Below, in pieces: positions 6,242 to 13,103 of a stretch of DNA of 13,103 bases (its first letter is position 1; each line of letters begins with the position of its first letter). Both the position numbers and the translations under genes were made by a program. This stretch comes from JABZIP01 sp052173355 (GTDB lineage Bacteria; Bacillota; Clostridia; Peptostreptococcales; Anaerovoracaceae). Where the stretch lies: positions 1-13,103 of the forward strand of contig JBQMYS010000039.1 in assembly GCA_052173355.1 (NCBI GenBank). Reading direction: 5' to 3'. Under the pieces are notes generated by a model that was given only the letters and a program-made list of their open reading frames with translations, searched no databases and had not been told where the DNA came from.

Positions 6242-7087
6242 CTATTGTAACTCCTTTGAAAATTGACCATTTACATATACATACGGTCCCGGTTCATCTT
6301 TTTCTCCAAAATATTCACTACGCTGTAAAAACATATCAAAAATTTCATCAACAGTTCTTACACGCGTAACTTGATAAGGTTGTTCAAATGCTATTTTTTC
6401 AACAAACACCAAGCCGTCCTTATCCTTAATCATCACTCCTGTGTGCCCGACAAAAGTTTTCTTAAAATCAGGATCATAAATCACTATACTAATTAGCGAA
6501 ACTTTATCGCTATCTACATATATACCGTACTCATTCCAAATTTCCCCAAATTTAGATTGAGGATTTTCTCCATCTTCGATAACCTTATCACCGAAAACCG
6601 TCGTGAAAAGTTGCTTTTTCTTCTTTAAAGTTTTGTACCTAAGTGTACTGTCAATCGCCTGCATATCAAACATCAAGTAATCGCCGGTATATGATTGTTC
6701 TACTTTTTTCGATTTCAATATGCCGTCAAGCAATAAAAATGCAGTCATCCTGCAATCCGCGTCGGAGTAGCTATGAGCTTCTTCCCAGCCATCCATAGTT
6801 CTCCCCAAATCAAAATTCAATTTGTCTAACGGTATCCAAGCATCTTTAAGTTCCGCCTTCACGCCCGCGGTTTTTGCAAAATCTATAGTCCAGTCCCTAA
6901 ATTCATCTGTATTTGAAAGCCCGCTTTCCTTTAACTTTTGCGTAACTTCCGCTATAGTATTCTCTCCGCCTAAATATGTAGCTGTCGGTTTTTGCTTTTC
7001 AGCTACCGCATTCCCGTTTGAACAGCCGACAAATGCTGCCGGCATTGCCAGCAGCATAATCAGTACAATAATAAATTTATTCTTCAT
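6242..7087 (-). CDS. Lipoprotein resembling the DUF4300 family
   Basis: This 281-residue protein has a classical lipoprotein signal: MKNK, a hydrophobic core and lipobox FVGC with the lipidated Cys at residue 22. It should be anchored to the outer face of the membrane. The mature part contains motifs that recall Firmicute DUF4300 lipoproteins, notably a central DADCRMTAFLLLDG and a later VGHTGVMI; the assignment is from memory of the family and moderate. Function is unknown. The start at 7087 has no strong ribosome binding site in front. A separate extended -10 promoter precedes it. The gene sits between the CPBP protease gene and the argGH promoter, and nothing in the sequence ties it to either. 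Confidence 0.75.
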   Translation of the reverse strand: MKNKFIIVLIMLLAMPAAFVGCSNGNAVAEKQKPTATYLGGENTIAEVTQKLKESGLSNTDEFRDWTIDFAKTAGVKAELKDAWIPLDKLNFDLGRTMDGWEEAHSYSDADCRMTAFLLLDGILKSKKVEQSYTGDYLMFDMQAIDSTLRYKTLKKKKQLFTTVFGDKVIEDGENPQSKFGEIWNEYGIYVDSDKVSLISIVIYDPDFKKTFVGHTGVMIKDKDGLVFVEKIAFEQPYQVTRVRTVDEIFDMFLQRSEYFGEKDEPGPYVYVNGQFSKELQ

Positions 7088-7120
7088 ATTATCTATTCTT
7101 TACTATTATTTTTTCTAAAC

Positions 7121-7129
7121 ATTATAACA
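7121..7129 (-). promoter_or_regulatory. Extended -10 promoter for the DUF4300-like gene
   Basis: TGTTATAAT (TG at 7129-7128, TATAAT at 7126-7121, minus strand) is a perfect extended -10 element about 33 nt before the ATG. No recognisable -35 box lies 17 nt upstream, which is tolerated with extended -10 elements. It lies in the 61-nt gap after the CPBP gene. Confidence 0.55.
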
Positions 7130-7148
7130 CTTAAAAACACATTTCACT

Positions 7149-7973
7149 TTATATTGCAACAATGCTTCGATTTTTTCGTAAAATAGCATACATTACATAT
7201 ACAAGTCCCGGTATCATAATAATCGAAAATGCGTTGATTGCATCAACTCCCGCTTTAGGTACAAACTCCTGCACCGCTGCAAGAAAATTGTTTGTGATAT
7301 GAACAAGTATCGGAAAAATCAAATTGTTCTTTTTTTCATAAATTATCGCAGCTGCTATTCCCATACAAGATGCATAAATAGCCTGAACAATATTCATGTG
7401 ATACGCGCCGAACAATACCGAGGATACTATTATAGACACCCAAACAGGACTTACTTTTTTTAGAGATTTAAAAACTATACCTCTAAAAACAATTTCCTCT
7501 ATTATCGGTGCTCCGATAGCAGATACCAATATCGTTCCAATTAAGCCGCTATCTCCTCCGCCTTTTGTAACAGCCTCAATATTTTTTTGAAGCGCAGGTA
7601 TCAATCCCAACACAGCAACCCAAATACATATAACTCCTGCCACTCCGAGCCCTGCGATAATACTGAATCCCGCATCTTTCAAGTTGAACGGCGTTGATTG
7701 TTCCACATCGTTTTTCCCCAATGTCAACTTATAAATTGTGAAAAACACAACAATAAGTATTGTATACATGAGTATGTCGCCTAAAGACGTAAATTCCGCT
7801 ACCTGCTCATTGGAAAAATGTAACACATCCAAAAATACCTTGCCTATGGCAAAATATAATAAATTCATAAGGATATAATGAAAGCATATTGTAGCAACCG
7901 GAAGTACAAAATACCACTTACTGCTTCGTTTATATGTATTACTTCTGAATTCCTTATCGTTGTTTCCCAACAT
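7149..7973 (-). CDS. CPBP family intramembrane glutamic endopeptidase
   Basis: This 274-residue polytopic membrane protein has about seven or eight hydrophobic segments and the three motifs of the CPBP (Rce1/Abi) family. These are EEIVFRG with E159, E160 and R164; FGAYH with H192; and HITNN with H225 and N229. Family members cleave or process peptides within the membrane, including bacteriocin immunity and signalling roles, but the substrate here cannot be inferred. The ATG at 7973 follows AGGAGGTGAAGT directly. The TlpA-like gene ends 24 nt upstream with no terminator between, so this is probably the last gene of the CXXC/4Fe-4S/TlpA operon. Confidence 0.9.
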   Translation of the reverse strand: MLGNNDKEFRSNTYKRSSKWYFVLPVATICFHYILMNLLYFAIGKVFLDVLHFSNEQVAEFTSLGDILMYTILIVVFFTIYKLTLGKNDVEQSTPFNLKDAGFSIIAGLGVAGVICIWVAVLGLIPALQKNIEAVTKGGGDSGLIGTILVSAIGAPIIEEIVFRGIVFKSLKKVSPVWVSIIVSSVLFGAYHMNIVQAIYASCMGIAAAIIYEKKNNLIFPILVHITNNFLAAVQEFVPKAGVDAINAFSIIMIPGLVYVMYAILRKNRSIVAI

Positions 7974-7997
7974 ACTTCACCTCCTAATTGACATTTT

Positions 7998-8879
7998 TTA
8001 TTCTTTTAATTCTTTAATTTTATTCTCAATTTCTTCAATTTTTTTAATATCAGCATCAAGGACTTTCGCTTCTTCTTCAGTCAATTCGCCCTTAACCGCT
8101 TCTATATGTTTTTTCAAAAATCCTGCATAATCTTCTGCACCATCTTGTATATTATCCTTCTGCACATTTGCAAACACCTTGTTCCAAGCAGCTTGATGTT
8201 CTTCAAAAAGTGCATTCTCCTCTGCCATCAGTTTCACTATTTCTTCGTCCTTAGGATTAGAAGATGATACTGTATTAGGCGCCTTTTTTCCCGCTTTTAT
8301 ATCATCGATTATATTCAGAATTTCTTTCATTCTCTTTTCACCGTCAATCGCTCCAAGTATAGGTTCACCAATGATATTTCCGTTTTTATCAACTAATACT
8401 GTTGTTGGATAGCTGAAAATTCCACTTATATACTTTTTAGCAGCATCTCCTGATTCAACAAATATATTTCTATATGTTACACCCTGCTTTGAGATAATTC
8501 CTTTAGCTTCATCCAACTTTTCTTCGTTTACACCGGCATCATTTATGATTTCCACATTCACGCCTACAATTTGTGCACCTTTTTCACGCAATTTTTCATT
8601 GAATTTCTCAAGACCCGGCATTTCGCTTACACAAGCGGAGCAACCGTTAAACCAGAAGTTTAATAATGTAACATCATTTTCTGCAAACAAGGTTTGATCA
8701 ACCTTATTTCCTTCAAAATCTTTACCTTCGAATTCAGGAAATGTTATAGTCTTATCTTCAGTTTGCTTCGAATTATTATCATTCGCATTTTCTTGTGTTT
8801 GAGTTTTTCCACAACCCACTAATGCAAATAGCATTGCTACTGCCATTACTACCGCTAAGATTCTTTTAATTGTTTTCAT
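7998..8879 (-). CDS. TlpA-like thioredoxin-fold lipoprotein with helical C-terminal extension
   Basis: Lipoprotein signal with lipobox LVGC (Cys23), then a thioredoxin/AhpC-TSA type domain at about residues 45-195. Its redox site is FNGCSAC (C80 and C83) and the cis-proline is in SYPTT (P158). It would act as a membrane-tethered thiol-disulfide reductase outside the cell. Beyond the domain, residues 211-293 form a charged, probably all-helical segment ending in an EIENKIKELKE coiled coil, not part of the standard fold. The ATG at 8879 has GGGAGAA before it. The coding region overlaps the 4Fe-4S membrane protein gene by 14 nt, implying coupled expression. That protein is the likely electron donor across the membrane, by analogy with CcdA/DsbD systems; this is inference. 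Confidence 0.92.
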   Translation of the reverse strand: MKTIKRILAVVMAVAMLFALVGCGKTQTQENANDNNSKQTEDKTITFPEFEGKDFEGNKVDQTLFAENDVTLLNFWFNGCSACVSEMPGLEKFNEKLREKGAQIVGVNVEIINDAGVNEEKLDEAKGIISKQGVTYRNIFVESGDAAKKYISGIFSYPTTVLVDKNGNIIGEPILGAIDGEKRMKEILNIIDDIKAGKKAPNTVSSSNPKDEEIVKLMAEENALFEEHQAAWNKVFANVQKDNIQDGAEDYAGFLKKHIEAVKGELTEEEAKVLDADIKKIEEIENKIKELKE

Positions 8880-9771
8880 TTTTTAGTTCTCCCATCTTTG
8901 TTTGATTTATTTTATTTTCAAAGGAATTTTTCAATCCCAAATTGACACTTATTGCTTTTGCAGGACACGCTTTTATACATTCTCCGCATCTTATGCATTC
9001 CGGATGCGCATTATTTTTAGTAATATCCACATCCATTTTGCAAATACGACTGCATTTGCCACATGAAACGCATTTGTGACCATCTACTGCATAATTCACA
9101 AATGAAATTTTATTGAACAATGCATAAAATGCTCCGAGCGGACAAATCCATTTACAAAACGGACGATAAAAAATTAAACTGAGTGTTATAACTGCTGCAA
9201 GTATTACCGACTTTAAAGTAAACAATTTACCTAATGCCGCCCTTATATTCGGATTCGCGATTGAAAGAGGGATGCCTCCTTCCAAAATACCTTGCGGACA
9301 GACATACTTACAAAAATATGGTGATGCTATTCCTGCCGGATTCACAAGTAATATCGGCAAAGCCACTACCGTTATTAGAAGCACCGCATATTTCAAATAT
9401 GTAAGAATTTTAAGCTTTTTCGTACTAAATTTCGGTGTCGGTATTTTATGAAGTAAGTCTTGAAACCATCCAAACGGACAAAGGAAACCGCAAATAAACC
9501 TACCCATCAACACACCGAAAAGAATCGCAATTCCTGTTATATAATAAGAAAAATTAAATTTCGATGAACCTACAACCGCTTGAAAAGCTCCTATAGGACA
9601 GGCTCCGGTTGCTCCCGGACAAGAATAGCAATTCAATCCCGGTACGCATACCTGTTTTGCTTTGCCTTGATACAGTGCTCCGCTTACAAAATTAGGCAGA
9701 TGAATATTTGTTAGTAACGCGCTAATCATTTGCACACTATTTCTGCTTTTTAGAAAGTTTAAAATCTTCAC
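8866..9771 (-). CDS. Membrane 4Fe-4S (NapH/polyferredoxin-type) protein
   Basis: A 301-residue membrane protein with several hydrophobic segments and 18 cysteines in ordered motifs. C42, C48, C51 and C58 lie before the first membrane segment. CxxxCP pairs sit at 94/98, 154/158 and 206/210. Two C-terminal 4Fe-4S ferredoxin motifs follow, C234-x2-C-x2-C-x3-C244 and C259-x2-C-x2-C-x3-C269. NapH-like proteins move electrons between cytoplasmic donors and the membrane or exterior. Next to a TlpA-like protein and a CXXC protein, a role in sending reducing power out for thiol reduction is plausible. The GTG at 9771 is chosen as start because GGGGAGG lies 6 nt before it. An earlier in-frame start at 9861 would run through the upstream gene and adds no recognisable domain. 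It overlaps the next gene by 14 nt. Confidence 0.88.
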   Translation of the reverse strand: MKILNFLKSRNSVQMISALLTNIHLPNFVSGALYQGKAKQVCVPGLNCYSCPGATGACPIGAFQAVVGSSKFNFSYYITGIAILFGVLMGRFICGFLCPFGWFQDLLHKIPTPKFSTKKLKILTYLKYAVLLITVVALPILLVNPAGIASPYFCKYVCPQGILEGGIPLSIANPNIRAALGKLFTLKSVILAAVITLSLIFYRPFCKWICPLGAFYALFNKISFVNYAVDGHKCVSCGKCSRICKMDVDITKNNAHPECIRCGECIKACPAKAISVNLGLKNSFENKINQTKMGELKNENN

Positions 9772-9784
9772 TGTTTGCCTCCCC

Positions 9785-9949
9785 TTATCCAATGCCGACA
9801 CATTCCAAACACAAGCGAATTGCTTTGTCAAATACTGCTGAAACTTCGCCCCTATTTGCACCGATATAGATAAATGATATTCCTATACCGATTAACAAAA
9901 TTCTAAGCAACTGTCTAATTTTAAATGAGTTATTTCCTATGTACTTCAT
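9785..9949 (-). CDS. Small membrane CXXC protein, CD1871A family-like
   Basis: A 54-residue protein with one hydrophobic segment at about residues 14-30 and the ending KAIRLCLECVGIG (C47 and C50). This matches the short clostridial proteins annotated as CD1871A family CXXC motif-containing. The start is the ATG at 9949, which has GAGGTG 7 nt before it; a longer in-frame start at 10009 lacks such a site. It is the first gene of the redox operon: the stop lies 13 nt before the 4Fe-4S gene, inside which gap that gene's ribosome binding site lies. A thiol relay between the ferredoxin-like protein and the TlpA-like lipoprotein is a reasonable but unproven role. Confidence 0.8.
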   Translation of the reverse strand: MKYIGNNSFKIRQLLRILLIGIGISFIYIGANRGEVSAVFDKAIRLCLECVGIG

Positions 9950-9992
9950 TTGTGCACACCTCATTTCTATTTTATTTCTTTTTACATTTAGC

Positions 9993-10001
9993 ATTATAGC
10001 A
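9993..10001 (-). promoter_or_regulatory. Extended -10 promoter of the CXXC/4Fe-4S/TlpA operon
   Basis: TGCTATAAT on the minus strand (TG at 10001-10000, TATAAT at 9998-9993), about 44 nt before the CXXC protein ATG. No good -35 box is seen; the position where one would fall lies within the inverted repeat at 10012-10051, which suggests regulated rather than constitutive use. Confidence 0.6.
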
Positions 10002-10011
10002 AGTTGCACAT

Positions 10012-10051
10012 AAAGTTTTTGTTAAGAAAAATATTTTTTTACAAAAACTTT
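10012..10051. repeat. Inverted repeat between the divergent redox and two-component promoters
   Basis: AAAGTTTTTGT (10012-10022) and ACAAAAACTTT (10041-10051) are perfect 11-bp inverted copies. They flank an AT-only near-palindrome AAAAATATTTTT (10027-10038). The repeat covers the -35 region of the minus-strand operon and lies about 27 nt upstream of the -35 of the plus-strand promoter. It could be a regulator site serving both directions. It could also be chance in very AT-rich DNA. Confidence 0.45.
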
Positions 10052-10077
10052 TTCATAGCTGTTTTTCCTTACTTTGC

Positions 10078-10106
10078 TTGTATTTCATTCATAATTTCGC
10101 TATAAT
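10078..10106 (+). promoter_or_regulatory. Promoter of the two-component system genes
   Basis: TATAAT at 10101-10106, with TTGTAT at 10078-10083 as a poor -35 box (3 of 6) after a 17-nt spacer. A weak -35 is typical of promoters that need an activator. The predicted leader is about 60 nt, ending in the AAAGGAGG site before the response regulator. Confidence 0.55.
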
Positions 10107-10174
10107 AATGCGTATTAAATTCACTGCGTAAAAAATATTTTGAATGAGTGATTTTAAAATTAAAAGGAGGGCGT

Positions 10175-10849
10175 ATGCGAATACTTATAGTAGAAGATGA
10201 AGAAATCCTTTGTGAAAATATCGCCAAAGGGCTACGACTTGGAGGATATGAAGTCGATACCTGCTTTGACGGCGAAAACGCTTTAGAAATGCTAATATCT
10301 GAAAGCTACGATTTGGTAGTCCTTGATTTAAATCTCCCGAAAATTGACGGAATGGAAATTCTGAAAGAAATAAGAAAAGATGACTCCGAAACTGCAATTT
10401 TAATACTTTCTGCACGAGGTCAATTACAAGATAAAATAGAAGGACTTGATGCCGGTGCTAACGATTACCTTTGTAAACCGTTTCATTTTGAGGAACTCGA
10501 AGCTCGCATACGCAGTCTAACTCGTCGCCGTACAATTCAAAACAATATAATTTTAGAATGTGGTGAAATTTCCTTAAACACTAAAACTCGAAGCCTGACC
10601 GCAAAGGGCAATGAAATTCAGCTTACTCGTAAAGAGCTCGGAATTTTGGAATATCTAATGTTGCATCAAGAAAGTCCCATAAGTCAGGAAGAATTGATTG
10701 AACACGTATGGGATTCCAGTGTAGACAGTTTCAGCAACTCAATACGAGTTCATATTTCGGCGCTTCGTAAAAAATTGCGCACAGCTCTCGGGTATGATCC
10801 CATAACAAATCGAGTTGGGCAAGGATATATGATAGGAGTTTTAAAATGA
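10175..10849 (+). CDS. OmpR/PhoB-family response regulator
   Basis: A 224-residue two-domain regulator. The receiver domain (about residues 1-115) has the acidic pocket E7, D8 and E9, phospho-acceptor D51 in VVLDLNLP, S79 in ILSARG and K101 in CKPF. The winged-helix DNA-binding domain (about 125-224) shows the family's TRKELGILEYLM, SNSIRVHISALRKKL and RVGQGYMI motifs. The ATG at 10175 is used because AAAGGAGGGCGT stands immediately before it; an upstream in-frame GTG at 10148 has none. It overlaps the kinase gene by 4 nt. Divergent placement next to the redox operon suggests it regulates that operon and itself; the inducing signal is not visible. Confidence 0.95.
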   Translation: MRILIVEDEEILCENIAKGLRLGGYEVDTCFDGENALEMLISESYDLVVLDLNLPKIDGMEILKEIRKDDSETAILILSARGQLQDKIEGLDAGANDYLCKPFHFEELEARIRSLTRRRTIQNNIILECGEISLNTKTRSLTAKGNEIQLTRKELGILEYLMLHQESPISQEELIEHVWDSSVDSFSNSIRVHISALRKKLRTALGYDPITNRVGQGYMIGVLK

Positions 10850-11988
10850 GAAAAACGCATTCACTTCAACTGAAACTTACACTCGCAACCGCACTTTTAG
10901 TAATTGTTTCATGCCTTACCGTTTCATATTTTATCAGCAATTCCGCTGTGGTTTATATGTCTGAAATCGAAGACTCGGCAATCGCAATATTTCCAAGTGA
11001 AATAATGGCTCAAGATTCGAAAGACAGTTTTGAAGTTCAAATCGACCCTAAGGTTGTTCTGTCTGACATGTTCAAAAATACAAAAGATGAATTTTGGACC
11101 AAAAGCCTGCTGATAACATTGATTATAACTATCCTAAGCAGTTTTACCATGTATTTTATAATCGGATATGCTCTAAAACCTTTACAGAAACTCGCAAAAC
11201 AAATGGGCGACGTGCAAGCAAAAAATTTACAAGCACCCATTGTTTCCGACAGCAATGATTTAGAAATCTCACAGCTAACTTTTGCATTCAACAAGATGCT
11301 ATCACGTCTAAGCGACAATTTTTCTGCTCAAAAACAATTTTCTGCAAATGCCGCACACGAACTTCGCACACCGCTTGCAGTAATGCGCACCAGACTCGAA
11401 GTTGTCGCCAAAAATTGCACACCTGATATTTGCGAATATAAAGAAACGATAGGTATGCTAAAATTTCAAATTGATCGCCTATCAAACGTGGTCGATGTTC
11501 TATTAGAAATGACCGAACTTCAATCAGCTGAAAAAAGCGATATTATTTCACTTGCGGCAATGGTTGAAGAAGTATTATGTGATTTGACCGCTATCGCCGA
11601 AAAAAAAGGCATACATTTAATTCAAAAACCCGGCAATGCTGAAATTACAGGTAATGATACACTAATCTATCGCGCCGTATACAACCTTATTGAAAATGCA
11701 ATTAAATACAACAAAAACAATGGCGAAGTTATTGTAGAAATTGAACAACAAGATAATTTAGGCATAGTGCGTATCTCCGATACCGGAAAAGGCATTGAAA
11801 AATCAGAATGGGAACACATATTTGAACCATTTTTTCGCGTTGACAAATCCCGTAGCAGAAATATGGGAGGTGCAGGACTCGGTCTTGCACTCGTAAAAGA
11901 AATTGCAACAGAGCACAGAGGTAACGTTAAAGTCGTATCAAGCTCAGATAAAGGAACTGTAATCGAATTGTCAATACAAATACACTAA
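10846..11988 (+). CDS. Membrane sensor histidine kinase
   Basis: A 380-residue kinase with two membrane segments at about residues 9-31 and 86-110. These flank a small extracellular region of about 55 residues, and a HAMP linker follows. The dimerisation motif AAHELRTPLAVM puts the phosphorylated histidine at H171. The ATPase domain has the N box NLIENA (280-285), the G1 box DTGKGI (312-317), the F box FEPFFR (326-331) and the G2 box GGAGLGLALVKE (341-352). The sensor region contains no cysteines or clear ligand fold, so the signal is unknown. The ATG overlaps the regulator's stop (ATGA), with AGGAG 7 nt upstream, so the two are translationally coupled. Its stop codon lies inside the terminator palindrome. 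Confidence 0.95.
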   Translation: MRKTHSLQLKLTLATALLVIVSCLTVSYFISNSAVVYMSEIEDSAIAIFPSEIMAQDSKDSFEVQIDPKVVLSDMFKNTKDEFWTKSLLITLIITILSSFTMYFIIGYALKPLQKLAKQMGDVQAKNLQAPIVSDSNDLEISQLTFAFNKMLSRLSDNFSAQKQFSANAAHELRTPLAVMRTRLEVVAKNCTPDICEYKETIGMLKFQIDRLSNVVDVLLEMTELQSAEKSDIISLAAMVEEVLCDLTAIAEKKGIHLIQKPGNAEITGNDTLIYRAVYNLIENAIKYNKNNGEVIVEIEQQDNLGIVRISDTGKGIEKSEWEHIFEPFFRVDKSRSRNMGGAGLGLALVKEIATEHRGNVKVVSSSDKGTVIELSIQIH

Positions 11989-12029
11989 TGAAAAAAGATG
12001 GGAATATTTCCCATCTTTTTTCATTAGTG
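11983..12029. terminator. Bidirectional intrinsic terminator, 22-bp perfect stem
   Basis: The arms 11983-12004 and 12008-12029 are perfectly complementary (22 bp) around a 3-nt TAT loop. Each arm includes a GATGGGAA or TTCCCATC core and six A or T. The AT-flanked core gives a GC-rich hairpin followed by a U-run in either direction. It therefore serves both the kinase gene (+), whose TAA at 11986-11988 is inside it, and the small membrane protein gene (-), whose stop is 3 nt beyond it. Confidence 0.9.
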
Positions 12030-12031
12030 CA

Positions 12032-12439
12032 TCAAACTATATCTTCAATGTATATTTGCGGATTATATTTACGCGCAATCTCTTTTGCCTTAATTGCATC
12101 AGACGGTGTAACTACAAATGTTCTTGTCACAATATCTTTTCCTATATGAAGCATCACATTCGCCCCCGCTTTTCGATAATCTGCGTGCAACGTAGTAATT
12201 TCTTCCCATTTCCAAATATTATGCATTATCGAATTAAACAATCTGTATTCTACATCTATTCCCACATCTGAAATTATCTGTGCTTTGTGAAAAAACGGTA
12301 CCAATGCAACGAGCAATGTTATCGGAATGTATATATACAAACTTTTCCAAATTTCAAGCCCCAACATCATAAGCGCAATCACAAATATTGCACCCCTAAC
12401 TAAAGGCGAACGCTCTTTAACTATACCCCTAAGCTGCAT
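12032..12439 (-). CDS. Small two-helix membrane protein with PH-like C-terminal domain, function unknown
   Basis: A 135-residue protein with hydrophobic segments at about residues 14-30 and 33-51. A soluble domain of about 80 residues follows (YRLFNSIMHNIWKWEEI, then a strand-rich part and a final helix), recalling the bacterial PH-like domains found behind paired membrane helices. This family placement is tentative. The start at 12439 (MQLRG) is preferred because longer in-frame starts would run through the end of the antiporter gene. The ribosome binding site is weak (AGGA only 4 nt before the ATG), and the gene overlaps the antiporter stop by 11 nt, so translation probably depends on coupling. 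It may modulate the antiporter, but only position supports that. Confidence 0.7.
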   Translation of the reverse strand: MQLRGIVKERSPLVRGAIFVIALMMLGLEIWKSLYIYIPITLLVALVPFFHKAQIISDVGIDVEYRLFNSIMHNIWKWEEITTLHADYRKAGANVMLHIGKDIVTRTFVVTPSDAIKAKEIARKYNPQIYIEDIV

Positions 12440-13103
12440 TATTCCTAATCTTTTGAAGTGCCTCCATAGCAACCTTATGAGCATCCTCAGGTGCATCAGG
12501 TACACTTCCCTGAACCAATTTTCTAAAGATATTAGTTCTTGTTCCATCAGCATAGAATATATTAGCTCCATATGCTGCTGTTAAAATTGCATACACCGGA
12601 TTTATTAAATTCATAAAGCAAAACGGAATATATGCAAGCGTACTTACACCGAGTATACTGGAATGATATGCCCCGCAAGACGACCATGGTACAAGTGGCG
12701 ACCACAATGTTCCACCATCTTCAAGGCTCCTTGAAAGCATATTTCTTGCAAGTCCGAGTTCATCATACCTTTCTTTATACATACTGCTTGGAATGATAAG
12801 CCCCAAGTATTGGTCACACATAGTTGTAATGCAAAATACTGATGTAGCTATAGTTACAACTATCAACTGGAACGGAGTTTTTACTTTCTTTATAAAATCT
12901 CCTAATATTGCCTCTACTGCTCCAATCTTTTGTAAAATTCCTCCAAATCCAACCGCAACTATTACCAGGTTATTCGTCCAAAGCATACTATCCATACCAC
13001 CTCTATTTAGAAGTTTGTCACAAAGTTGATTTCCTGTTTCAGCCGAATATCCATAATGTGCCATCTGCAAACAATCGGCAAAATCGGCACCTTGGAATAT
13101 AAC
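12429..13103 (-). CDS. nhaC: Na+/H+ antiporter, NhaC family (5' end outside window)
   Basis: The frame is open from the window edge (codon 13103-13101) to TAG at 12431-12429, 224 residues of the C-terminal half. Sequence blocks typical of NhaC are visible: LLNRGGMDSMLWT, VGFGGILQKIG, ITTMCDQYLGLIIP, LEDGGTLWSPLVPWSSCGAYH and FCFMNLINPVYAI. These lie in multiple membrane spans. The family exchanges sodium for protons, though some members carry amino acids or carboxylates, so the substrate is not certain. The internal ATG at 13064 is not a true start, because family sequence continues upstream of it. The downstream small membrane gene overlaps by 11 nt. Confidence 0.93.
   Translation of the reverse strand, partial: VIFQGADFADCLQMAHYGYSAETGNQLCDKLLNRGGMDSMLWTNNLVIVAVGFGGILQKIGAVEAILGDFIKKVKTPFQLIVVTIATSVFCITTMCDQYLGLIIPSSMYKERYDELGLARNMLSRSLEDGGTLWSPLVPWSSCGAYHSSILGVSTLAYIPFCFMNLINPVYAILTAAYGANIFYADGTRTNIFRKLVQGSVPDAPEDAHKVAMEALQKIRNNAA

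Overview
The window is AT-rich DNA with strong AGGAGG-type ribosome binding sites, sigma-A promoters, ATP-type PEP carboxykinase, NhaC, CPBP and CXXC/ferredoxin membrane genes. This points to an anaerobic low-GC Firmicute (Clostridia in the broad sense). I cannot assign a genus. Most genes lie on the minus strand; a two-component pair at 10175-11988 is on the plus strand.

Layout from left to right. (1) 1-1503: an ATP-type phosphoenolpyruvate carboxykinase whose C-terminus is cut by the window edge. It is preceded by a two-gene unit of unknown function, a small membrane protein (2753-3127) and a zinc-ribbon protein with a charged linker and C-terminal membrane anchor (1606-2736), with its own promoter. 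(2) 3202-5870: argH and argG, the last two steps of arginine synthesis. They are transcribed from a strong promoter at 6169-6197 through a leader of about 290 nt. (3) 6242-9949: a DUF4300-like lipoprotein with its own extended -10 promoter. Upstream of it is a tight operon: small CXXC protein (CD1871A-like), polyferredoxin-type 4Fe-4S membrane protein, TlpA-like thioredoxin lipoprotein, CPBP membrane protease. (4) 10175-11988: an OmpR-type response regulator and histidine kinase, divergent from that redox operon and sharing a control region with it. (5) 12032-13103: the C-terminal part of an NhaC antiporter overlapping a small membrane protein. These converge on the kinase gene across a 22-bp perfect palindrome.

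The most notable content is in the argG leader. A 53-codon reading frame (5961-6122, minus) too short for usual gene calling has eight arginine codons among codons 8-21. It is followed by an intrinsic terminator (about 5889-5924) just before the argG ribosome binding site. Two leader segments can pair, in nested order, with the 5' arm and loop of the terminator. One of them also pairs perfectly with the Arg-codon region; the other lies where a ribosome would sit at the leader stop codon. This is the architecture of ribosome-mediated transcription attenuation responding to charged tRNA-Arg. Control of this kind is typical of proteobacterial amino-acid operons, whereas ArgR or T-box control would be expected in Firmicutes. 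I see neither a T-box nor a convincing ArgR box here.

Several starts differ from the longest open frame because a good ribosome binding site points elsewhere: argG at 5870, the 4Fe-4S protein at a GTG at 9771, the CXXC protein at 9949, the response regulator at 10175 and the small membrane protein at 12439.
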